Source: Chloroflexota bacterium (GTDB lineage: Bacteria > Chloroflexota > Dehalococcoidia > Lucifugimonadales > UBA3495). Taken from it: 7,960 bases of DNA. A program made the translations under genes and the position numbers. The DNA lies in the NCBI GenBank assembly GCA_022562335.1, contig JADFPM010000123.1, forward strand, positions 1 to 7,960, read 5' to 3'. Below the pieces are notes generated by a model. The model saw only the letters and a program-made list of their open reading frames with translations, made no database searches and was not told where the DNA came from. How positions within the stretch are numbered: the first letter of the stretch is position 1; every line of letters begins with the position of its first letter. Positions 1 to 5,188 of this stretch are shown here, one piece after another.

Positions 1-29
1 GATACTGCCTAATTATGAATAAAGCTCAT

Positions 30-59
30 TTGTCCCTCCCCCAATCCCTCTGCTACAAT
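30..59 (+). promoter_or_regulatory. Probable sigma-70-type promoter of the SMP-30 gene
   Basis: TTGTCC (30-35) and TACAAT (54-59) are separated by 18 bp. The -10 is preceded by TGC, an extended -10 element. Transcription would start near 66, leaving a leader of about 40 nt that includes the ribosome binding site at 94-100. The match is 4/6 at -35 and 5/6 at -10. This is a visual motif match only. Confidence 0.5.
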
Positions 60-108
60 CGCGCTTGGCTGGCCTGGGGTGTACCAGGCGGCCGGGGAGG
101 CGGTTTTC

Positions 109-1020
109 ATGAGCAGCGGTAGCTGGCGGTTCGAGTTGGTGGATGGTCCTTACGGGGGCATCTCCGAGGGGCCGGTTTGGGATGGAGAGTCGATCTTATT
201 CACCCATATCGGGACCAGCAGCATCATGCGCTACTCCCCCGAATCGGGCGAGGTCAGCGAGTGGCGCGGGGGTCTCAACCACACCAACGGGTTGGCCTGG
301 GATTCGGCGGGCCGTCTGTTCGGCGCCTGCTCCGGCGGGCGTTCCATCCTCCGCATCGACGCCCAGGGCGCCAACCACGTTGTCGCCGACCGGGTGGACG
401 GCCAAAAACTGAATACTCCCAACGACCTGGCCGTGGACCGCCGGGGGCGCATCTGGTGGACCAACCCCTGGAATGCCGCCAACATCGACCCCAGCGAGGT
501 CGAGGAGCTGGACAACCGGTCGGTGCTGATGGCCGATCCCCAGCCCGATGGCAGCTACACCGTCAAGCGGGTCACCTTCGACACCACCATGCCCAACGGC
601 ATCCTGGTGTCCATCGACCAGAAAACCCTCTACGTGGCTGAAAGCAACAGCGATAGACTGGATATCGACCGGGAGTTGCGGGCCTATCCGATCAACGACG
701 ACGGCAGCCTGGGACCGTATACGGTGCTGCACACCTTCGGTAAGGACGCCAACGCCGTGCACCGGGGCATCGACGGCATGTGCCTGGACATCGACGGGAA
801 TATCGTGGCCACGGCGGGCTGGCCGTCGGCGGGTCCGGGGCCGATGATCTACGTGTTCTCGCCCACCGGCCGGGTCCTGGAGACCCATCCGATCTCCTGC
901 ACGCGGCCCACCAACTGCTGTTTCGGGGGACCGGATATGACCACCCTGTACGTCACATCGACCGATGGGCACTTGTTCCGGGCGGAGACCGGCCGGGTGG
1001 GATGGGGGATCTACCCGTAG
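109..1020 (+). CDS. SMP-30/gluconolactonase/LRE-family protein (lactonase-like beta-propeller)
   Basis: 303-residue protein of the SMP-30/gluconolactonase family, six-bladed beta-propellers that usually hydrolyse sugar or other lactones with one divalent metal ion. The expected metal ligands are visible: Glu20 in SEGPVWD, Asn163 in MPNGIL and Asp222 in GIDGMCLD. Asn105 in NTPNDLAVD is the usual substrate-side residue. Several blades show the D-x-x-G-R-L/I-W pattern (AWDSAGRLF, AVDRRGRIWWTN). The length is typical for the family. No signal peptide or membrane segment is seen, so it is probably cytoplasmic. The ATG at 109 is chosen because GGGGAGG (94-100) lies 8 nt upstream; the in-frame GTG at 79 has no such site. 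It is probably monocistronic, since a hairpin follows the stop and the next gene has its own -10-like sequence. The natural substrate cannot be read from the sequence: a sugar lactone, another ester or an uncharacterised dehydrated metabolite are all possible. Confidence 0.88.
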   Translation: MSSGSWRFELVDGPYGGISEGPVWDGESILFTHIGTSSIMRYSPESGEVSEWRGGLNHTNGLAWDSAGRLFGACSGGRSILRIDAQGANHVVADRVDGQKLNTPNDLAVDRRGRIWWTNPWNAANIDPSEVEELDNRSVLMADPQPDGSYTVKRVTFDTTMPNGILVSIDQKTLYVAESNSDRLDIDRELRAYPINDDGSLGPYTVLHTFGKDANAVHRGIDGMCLDIDGNIVATAGWPSAGPGPMIYVFSPTGRVLETHPISCTRPTNCCFGGPDMTTLYVTSTDGHLFRAETGRVGWGIYP

Positions 1021-1039
1021 GCTGTGACCGTGACACAGC
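1021..1039 (+). terminator. Hairpin directly after the SMP-30 stop codon
   Basis: GCTGTG (1021-1026) and CACAGC (1034-1039) form a perfect 6-bp stem with a 7-nt loop that starts at the first base after the stop codon. It is followed by AATATAAT rather than a run of T, so as an intrinsic terminator it is weak. It could equally be a transcript-end stabiliser or a dyad near the next promoter. Confidence 0.3.
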
Positions 1040-1041
1040 AA

Positions 1042-1047
1042 TATAAT
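1042..1047 (+). promoter_or_regulatory. Possible -10 element for the hypothetical gene at 1088
   Basis: Perfect TATAAT 40 bp upstream of the ATG of the small hypothetical gene. No recognisable -35 lies 16-18 bp upstream, and there is no TGn extension. The call rests on the hexamer and its position only. Confidence 0.25.
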
Positions 1048-1087
1048 CGGGCCGCAACGTAAGCGCAAAGGGGCTTTGGGGTTAACG

Positions 1088-1435
1088 ATGCACCTGAGAG
1101 ATCACGGGTTTGGCAGAAGGCAGTTGAGAGAGGGCGGGGGCCGGGGGAACGGCAACGACCACCTGGACGAATTGCTGGGCGCCACCGAGCTTTACGTATA
1201 CCAGCCGCCCAACACCAAGGTCAAGGGATTTCCCAGCCTGAAGTCGTTCGTAGAGTCACAGGAATGCCAGGTTGTTTTCACCGCCGAGGCGCCTCCCGAA
1301 TTGGCCAACTACGAGACTGTGCTGATCACCTGCAAAAAGGCCGGTCCCATACCTGATCAAGTCGTTAAACGGGGGCATTCCTGGGCCCACCGCAACAATT
1401 TTCTGCACAGCTTCTTCAAGCCCATGTACCGTTAG
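1088..1435 (+). CDS. Hypothetical protein, 115 residues
   Basis: I do not recognise this protein. It has two parts. Residues 1-27 are rich in Gly, Arg and His and probably disordered (GRRQLREGGGRGNGNDH). Residues 28-115 look like a small folded alpha/beta domain, with hydrophobic strands TELYVYQPP, CQVVFTAEAP and YETVLITCKK. The tail is basic and aromatic (GHSWAHRNNFLHSFFKPMYR). It has two cysteines, no CxxC pair, and no signal or membrane segment. The ATG at 1088 is the first Met but has only a weak upstream site (TTTGGGG, 1076-1082); a TTG at 1076 is in frame. It lies 67 nt after the SMP-30 gene and converges on the zinc-ribbon gene. A real gene is likely because one frame stays open with amino-acid use like that of its neighbours, but its role is unknown. 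Confidence 0.6.
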   Translation: MHLRDHGFGRRQLREGGGRGNGNDHLDELLGATELYVYQPPNTKVKGFPSLKSFVESQECQVVFTAEAPPELANYETVLITCKKAGPIPDQVVKRGHSWAHRNNFLHSFFKPMYR

Positions 1436-1437
1436 CC

Positions 1438-1500
1438 CGCCGGCAAACCTGCAGCACTCTCGGTATCAGACCGATGCGGTGAGGCCCATGGGTGCCGGCG
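1438..1500. repeat. Nested inverted repeats between convergent genes, possible bidirectional terminator
   Basis: CGCCGGCA (1438-1445) and TGCCGGCG (1493-1500) are perfect 8-bp inverted repeats. They enclose a second perfect stem, TCGGT (1460-1464) with ACCGA (1470-1474), and the palindrome CCCATGGG (1485-1492). The element fills the 78-bp gap between two convergent stop codons, where a shared terminator is expected. There is no T-run on either side, so it would have to act through structure alone. Confidence 0.35.
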
Positions 1501-1513
1501 ATGGAACGGCGGT

Positions 1514-1702
1514 TCATGCGGCGTGAGCAAAGACCGCTTCCGACTCTTCTCCCACGAATTTGCCCAACGGGTCATGCAGGTTCAATTCCTCTATCATGCC
1601 CAATTCATGGCCGCACTGGAGGCAAGCCAGGTAAATGCCGAATATGTCTTCCTCTCGATACAGGTCGCCGTGGCAGCGAGGACACGCCTTCAACCAGAAC
1701 AT
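1514..1702 (-). CDS. Small CxxC-CxxC zinc-ribbon protein, 62 residues
   Basis: Tiny protein with one treble-clef or zinc-ribbon-like unit. Cys7-Pro-Arg-Cys10 and Cys27-Leu-Gln-Cys30 are separated by 16 residues, starting almost at the N-terminus (MFWLKACPRCHGDLY). The C-terminal half is acidic (EELN, GEESEAVF) and lacks further cysteines. The role is unknown. Stand-alone ribbons of this kind act in nucleic-acid or protein contacts, or as metal-dependent structural adaptors. The frame opens at 1756, but the ATG at 1702 is chosen because GGAAAGGGGGTG lies about 8 nt upstream and the zinc motif follows at once. The gene converges on the hypothetical gene and lies downstream of the two-component genes on the same strand, more than 300 bp away, so it probably has its own promoter near the 13-bp repeats. 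Similar short proteins seem familiar from Chloroflexota genomes, but that is memory, not a search. Confidence 0.65.
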   Translation of the reverse strand: MFWLKACPRCHGDLYREEDIFGIYLACLQCGHELGMIEELNLHDPLGKFVGEESEAVFAHAA

Positions 1703-1758
1703 TGCCTTCACCCCCTTTCCTGTGTTTCGATGGGCGGTCACAAACCAGCGCTGCACTG

Positions 1759-1797
1759 GGAGACTTGGCTAGGAGACTTGGCTAGGAGATTTGGATG
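1759..1797. repeat. Three tandem 13-bp repeats upstream of the zinc-ribbon gene
   Basis: GGAGACTTGGCTA occurs at 1759-1771 and 1772-1784, followed by a diverged third copy, GGAGATTTGGATG (1785-1797, 3 mismatches). The array begins 57 bp upstream of the zinc-ribbon start codon, where transcription-factor sites would be expected. It lies outside any supported gene. It could be an array of regulator sites or a simple slippage repeat. Confidence 0.6.
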
Positions 1798-1851
1798 GAG
1801 CCGGCCGTGACCGCCGAATCACATGATGGCGGTTGCGGCGCGGGGATATTA

Positions 1852-1888
1852 GGGTCCATCGGCCCTACTTAAAGGGCCATTTGGACCC
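1852..1888. promoter_or_regulatory. Inverted pair of operator-like sites forming a hairpin
   Basis: GGGTCCA (1852-1858) pairs with TGGACCC (1882-1888), and GGCCCT (1861-1866) with AGGGCC (1873-1878), around the loop ACTTAA. Each arm is itself a dyad. The left arm, GGGTCCATCGGCCC, fits GGGNC-N4-GNCCC, the skeleton of the mycobacterial DosR box (GGGAC-TWWA-GTCCC) as I remember it. The right arm, read on the minus strand, has one extra central base. The element lies about 140 bp past the response-regulator stop and 150 bp before the zinc-ribbon start. As RNA it could end the two-component transcript, though no T-run follows on either strand. Confidence 0.45.
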
Positions 1889-2030
1889 CGGTATCGATCC
1901 ACGCCAGCCGGGAGAACGCGGACAAGCGCGCCTGCCATGATACATGCGGCAGGTGGCTATTTAGAACACAAAAAATTGGCCGGTTATCGGGGCGTGAGAA
2001 ATGCCGGCAGGGAAGATTTTAAGGCGCGGG

Positions 2031-2696
2031 TCAGGACCCCTCACGGAACCCAGACCGGGCCCGCCGCTCGGCCACGAATGCTGCCGCCTGTGACCGGCGG
2101 GAAACCTCCAGCTTGCCCAAGATGTTGCTCACGTAGTTTTTCACCGTTTTATCGCTTAGGTTGACCACCTCGGAGATCTCCTTGTTGGTTTTGCCCTCGG
2201 CTATGAGCTCCAAGATCCTTTGCTCTTGACTGGTAAGGTCCGACCAGGGGTCGTCTTCCTTTCCCCGGCGGATCCGTTCCAGCACGGCCGCGGTGACGCT
2301 GGGATCCAGCAGTGATTGGCCTGCTCCCACCCGGCGTATCGCTTCGACGATCTCCTGGGAGCGGATCTCCTTCAGCAGGTATCCTGAAGCGCCGGCCATG
2401 ATGGAGCCCATCACCGCCTCTTCATCGCTGTAAGAGGTCAGCATCAAAACCTTGATATCGGAGTTTTCCGCCCGCATGTCCCGGCAGGCCTCGATCCCCG
2501 ACTCATCGGGAAGGCGCACGTCCAGAACCACCACGTCAGGGGTTAGATCACGGGCTTGTTGGACCGCCTCGGCCGCCGTCCCGGCTTCGCCCACCACCCG
2601 CATATCCTCTTGGCGGGAGATGAGCATCACCAGGCCCTTTCGGACGATTTCATGGTCGTCCACGATCAGTACGTTCAGAGGTTGGTCAGCCTTCAT
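2031..2696 (-). CDS. NarL/FixJ-family response regulator, DevR (DosR)-like
   Basis: 221-residue two-component response regulator. The receiver domain (about 8-122) has the acidic pair Asp13-Asp14, the phospho-acceptor Asp59 in VVVLDVRLP, the switch Thr87 in LMLTSYS and Lys109 in YLLKE. A LuxR-type helix-turn-helix (about 153-215) starts LTSQEQRILELIAEGKTNKEI, with the recognition helix SDKTVKNYVSNIL. Lys183, Lys186 and Asn187 align with the DNA-contacting Lys179, Lys182 and Asn183 of mycobacterial DevR, and the following RRSQAAAF also resembles DevR (RRTQAAVF). It should bind DNA as a phosphorylation-dependent dimer and act as a transcription factor. The ATG has GGGAGA 5-6 nt upstream. It lies 31 nt after the kinase gene, in the same direction, so the two form a cognate operon. 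The length is normal for the family. Confidence 0.93.
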   Translation of the reverse strand: MKADQPLNVLIVDDHEIVRKGLVMLISRQEDMRVVGEAGTAAEAVQQARDLTPDVVVLDVRLPDESGIEACRDMRAENSDIKVLMLTSYSDEEAVMGSIMAGASGYLLKEIRSQEIVEAIRRVGAGQSLLDPSVTAAVLERIRRGKEDDPWSDLTSQEQRILELIAEGKTNKEISEVVNLSDKTVKNYVSNILGKLEVSRRSQAAAFVAERRARSGFREGS

Positions 2697-2727
2697 ATCT
2701 TCTCCCTGCGGTCATCATGATTCCCCC

Positions 2728-4491
2728 CTAGCTGGATGCGGCATCGGCGCCGGCTTCCGCCATGGGGAGGCTTATGCTCAACTTGGTGCCGGCGCCCCCG
2801 GCGTTCCCGGCGTTCCCGGCGTTCCCAATGGGCTCTGACGTCTCGACGGTCAGAATGCCGCCCAGGCGCTCGGCCCGGTCCTTGATGTCGGCCAGGCCGA
2901 ATCCCCGGCCCATTTCCGCCTTCTCCAGGTCGAAACCCACGCCGTCGTCGGAGATCTCCAGGATCAGCCGCCCATCGGCAAGTTCGATCAAGACAGATAC
3001 GTTGGAGGCCTTGGCGTACTTCTCGATATTGGAAAATGCTTCTTGGAAGATGTGCCACAGGTTGACCACGTACTGCTCGGAGAAACCGGCCAGGTCGACC
3101 CGGGCATCCATGGCAACCACGACACCGCTGCGGTCTTCCAGGTATTTGATCAACGATTCCAGGGCGTCGTCCAACTTGCGGCCCTGCAGCTCCCTGGGAC
3201 GGAGGTCCATGATGTAGCTGCGCATGTCTCCGATGACCTGGTTCAGGTCATCCACCACGCCGTCGATGCGGGGCCTTACCTCTTCAGGTTCGTCGGCCGA
3301 ATGGGCGGCTATGTCTTCCAGGGTCAGTCCCACGGCGTAGATCGATTGGATGATCCCGTCGTGAAGGTCCCTGCCGATGCGGTCCCGCTCGTCGGCCACC
3401 GCCAGCCGGCGGGCCTGGTCCTGTTGTTGGCGGTATAGCTGTATGTTCTCTATGGCCGTGGCCAGCTGGCCGGCCACGGTTTCCAAGGTTTTTACATCGC
3501 TTTCATCGAAGACGTTGGGGGCGTTGGGCCCCAAGCTGTCCACGCGGATGACCGCAGCCACCTCGCCCTTGACCGGCACGGGGACCGCCAGCTCGCTCTT
3601 GAACACGGCTTTATCGCCCGGGACCGCCCGCCCCGGGTCTGTCTCTTTGGAAAGCACGGCTTTCCTCTCTCGCACCAACCTGGCCAGGGTTAGTTCGTCC
3701 AATTGATGGCCTGCCGCTTTGGGGGCATCGCCTATGGCGCCGTCCAGACCGTTGTCCAGAACGTTGTCTGGATCGTCTTCTGGGTTGGGGCCGACCCAGG
3801 CCCGCAGCCGGGCCACGTTGGTGCCGGAGTCCACCCAGAATATCTGCACATTCTGGTAGTCAAAACGTTCCCGGAGCAGGTCGACCACCCGTTGCAACAG
3901 TACGTCCAGGTCCAACACCCGGCTGAATTCCCGGCCCACCTGGTTGAGGACGTCCAGCTGGGCCGCCCGCCGGGCTTCCGAGCCAAACAGGCGGGCGTTT
4001 TCTATGGCCACCGCCGCCTGGGCTGCAAACAGGGTCACCAGGGTTTCGTCTTCCTGGGAAAACTCCGGGGCGCCGATCTTGTTGCATAGATACAGATCGC
4101 CGGTGACCCGGCCGTTGTAGATGATGGGCACGCCAAGGAAACTGGTCATTTGGGGGTGATGGGGAGGAACGCCCACCGATTGGGGGTGTTTGGTGAGGTC
4201 CGGCAGGCGCAGTGTCTTTCCCTCTAGCATCACCACCCCCAGAACGCCCTTCCCCTGGGGAAGGGGGCCGATGCGGGTTATTTGCCGCTGGCTGATTCCC
4301 GAGGTGATGAACCGCTCCAATAGGCCGTCTTGGCCCAGGATCCCCAGGGCGCCGTATTTTGCCCCAGCTAGGTGGCGGCTAAGGTCGGCCACCTTTTGGA
4401 GGACGTCGTCCAGGGAAAGCTCCGACGTGAGAGTCCTGATCGCGTCGTGCAGCCCATTCCCGTCAAGCTCATTCTGGGTATTGGAGGTCAT
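2728..4491 (-). CDS. Soluble GAF-GAF sensor histidine kinase, DevS/DosT-like
   Basis: 587-residue cytoplasmic histidine kinase with no membrane segment. The order is GAF-A (about 25-170), GAF-B (about 180-355), HisKA_3 dimerisation domain (about 365-435) and HATPase_c (about 470-577). The phospho-acceptor is His377 in RDLHDGIIQ, the N-box is HIFQEAFSN (480-488), and the G-boxes are DDGVGF and GRGFGL. GAF-A is strikingly DevS-like: VGVPPHHP then MTSFLGVP then GDLYL. His112 and Tyr134 fall on the heme ligand His149 and distal Tyr171 of Mycobacterium DevS, with the same spacing, so heme-based gas or redox sensing is plausible. The length is close to DevS (578). A (Gly-Asn-Ala)3 insert sits near residues 556-564, just before the last ATPase strand. 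The start is uncertain: GTG at 4512 is in frame, but the promoter would put the transcript start near 4519, which favours the ATG at 4491. It is the first gene of the operon with the regulator. Confidence 0.92.
   Translation of the reverse strand: MTSNTQNELDGNGLHDAIRTLTSELSLDDVLQKVADLSRHLAGAKYGALGILGQDGLLERFITSGISQRQITRIGPLPQGKGVLGVVMLEGKTLRLPDLTKHPQSVGVPPHHPQMTSFLGVPIIYNGRVTGDLYLCNKIGAPEFSQEDETLVTLFAAQAAVAIENARLFGSEARRAAQLDVLNQVGREFSRVLDLDVLLQRVVDLLRERFDYQNVQIFWVDSGTNVARLRAWVGPNPEDDPDNVLDNGLDGAIGDAPKAAGHQLDELTLARLVRERKAVLSKETDPGRAVPGDKAVFKSELAVPVPVKGEVAAVIRVDSLGPNAPNVFDESDVKTLETVAGQLATAIENIQLYRQQQDQARRLAVADERDRIGRDLHDGIIQSIYAVGLTLEDIAAHSADEPEEVRPRIDGVVDDLNQVIGDMRSYIMDLRPRELQGRKLDDALESLIKYLEDRSGVVVAMDARVDLAGFSEQYVVNLWHIFQEAFSNIEKYAKASNVSVLIELADGRLILEISDDGVGFDLEKAEMGRGFGLADIKDRAERLGGILTVETSEPIGNAGNAGNAGGAGTKLSISLPMAEAGADAASS
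2791..2826. repeat. 9-bp tandem repeat inside the kinase ATPase domain
   Basis: GGCGTTCCC is repeated exactly three times (2800-2826), with a diverged copy, GGCGCCCCC, at 2791-2799. Read on the coding (minus) strand it encodes Gly-Asn-Ala three times, then Gly-Gly-Ala. The unit is three codons long, so copy-number change by slippage would keep the frame. Confidence 0.85.
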
Positions 4492-4525
4492 TTCCAGCCC
4501 CGGACCTATCACCTAAACTCATCCA

Positions 4526-4555
4526 ATTATATCCGCCCGTTGGTTCAGGTGGAAA
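4526..4555 (-). promoter_or_regulatory. Promoter of the kinase-regulator operon
   Basis: On the minus strand, TTTCCA (4550-4555) is followed after 18 bp by a perfect TATAAT (4526-4531). Transcription would begin near 4519. That leaves only about 7 nt before the GTG at 4512 but about 28 nt before the ATG at 4491, which supports the ATG as start. The -35 matches consensus at 4/6. Confidence 0.55.
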
Positions 4556-4751
4556 CCCACGCCGTGGGGCGCACCGGCGGCCCGGTCCGCAGGCTGTTTG
4601 GACGGCGCTTATTCAGACGCCGCGGCTTCCACCGACCGTCCCGGCGCTCAGGTTAGGCGGCATGTGACCAACGGCACTGGCAAATCAGTCCGTCCGGCCC
4701 GTGCCTAAACCGGGAATCGATAATAGACTTGGATGTGCGGAGAGGATGACA

Positions 4752-4880
4752 GTGCCGCGGGGAATGGGGCTAAACCCCAAGACCCAAGCCCCAGCCATAA
4801 ACGGCATGGGCGCCGGCGCTGGCCAGCGGCCCGGCAACCGGTCTGAACCATCGGATTCAGCCCAGCCGGGTTATTCTCTC
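4752..4880 (+). ncRNA. Candidate structured RNA, unproven
   Basis: Successive dyads are packed together. TGCCG (4753-4757) pairs with CGGCA (4802-4806). TGGGG (4765-4769) can pair with CCCCA (4775-4779) or, extended as TGGGGCT, with AGCCCCA (4787-4793). CGCTGGCCAGCG (4817-4828) is a perfect palindrome. CCCGGC (4830-4835) pairs with GCCGGG (4865-4870) around an inner CTGAA/TTCAG stem. The last stem is followed by TTATTCTCTC, a loose terminator-like tail. GATAAT at 4719-4724 is the only promoter-like hexamer upstream. High GC makes chance pairing common, so this is a hypothesis about an RNA or hpt leader element. Confidence 0.2.
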
Positions 4881-4908
4881 CCCCACCGCGATACTAAAGG
4901 AGGTGGAA

Positions 4909-5052
4909 GTGGTTCTCCTGATCGTTTGGAACCATTCGTGGAAATTCCCTAGTCGGCCCCCGCTGGTCCTTGGGCGAGGTGGACTCACTTCTATCCATGA
5001 ATCGTCCGCGTGGCCGGCGGGGGCATCCGGGTCCCTGGTCTCACAATCATAG
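4909..5052 (+). CDS. Possible 47-residue leader peptide with perfect Shine-Dalgarno
   Basis: A GTG at 4909 follows AAAGGAGGTG (4896-4905), an almost full complement of the 16S rRNA 3' end, at 5-nt spacing. The frame encodes about 47 residues, starting hydrophobic (VVLLIVWNHSW) and ending Ser- and Gly-rich, and stops at TAG 5050-5052. The peptide resembles nothing I know. It lies on the hpt strand 190 nt upstream of hpt, and its 3' part overlaps the GC stem at 4956-5024, so translation could affect leader folding. The ribosome binding site is the strongest in the window, but codon use is not clearly gene-like. Confidence 0.25.
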   Translation: MVLLIVWNHSWKFPSRPPLVLGRGGLTSIHESSAWPAGASGSLVSQS

Positions 5053-5127
5053 ATTGAATTTGGCCGACAGCCGTTCATCCTGGACATCACCGATGGCTCG
5101 ATGGAGATAGGTGACCAAAAGCGGAAC

Positions 5128-5154
5128 GGCCGGTCCATCCGGCCCTAAGGCCGG
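5128..5154 (+). promoter_or_regulatory. Three alternately pairing hexamers in the hpt leader
   Basis: GGCCGG (5128-5133), CCGGCC (5139-5144) and GGCCGG (5149-5154) lie in a row. The middle copy can pair with the first (5-nt loop) or the third (4-nt loop), never both. This layout is typical of mutually exclusive leader hairpins. The sequences are also simple GC words, so chance remains possible. Confidence 0.3.
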
Positions 5155-5188
5155 GCAACCGTGGGACTCAGGGCAAGAAAACCAACGC

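Larger units (their letters stand above)
1703..2030. other. 328-bp non-coding region between the zinc-ribbon and response-regulator genes
   Basis: No reading frame here is convincing. The stretch holds the 13-bp tandem array, a dyad at 1810-1833 (ACCGCC ... GGCGGT with ATCA-CA-TGAT inside), the large double dyad at 1852-1888, and a 6-bp stem, CCTGCC/GGCAGG, at 1931-1953. It must contain the end of the two-component transcript and the promoter of the zinc-ribbon gene. I could not place a clear -35/-10 pair. Confidence 0.6.

Noticed and set aside
196..1068. Long minus-strand open frame (290 codons) opposite the SMP-30 gene
   Set aside because: Its translation is low-complexity, rich in Gly, Val, Pro and Arg, and matches no family, while the plus strand has clear SMP-30 motifs. 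It is a high-GC shadow.
4603..4622. CGGCG/CGCCG inverted repeat upstream of the kinase promoter
   Set aside because: Only 5 bp of simple GC sequence with a 10-nt loop; too common by chance to call an operator.
4701..4952. Plus-strand 83-codon frame in the divergent intergenic region
   Set aside because: No ribosome binding site, no recognisable motif, and the dense inverted repeats explain the sequence better.
4857..5138. Minus-strand 93-codon frame in the divergent intergenic region
   Set aside because: No ribosome binding site that I can see, composition unlike the real genes, no family resemblance.
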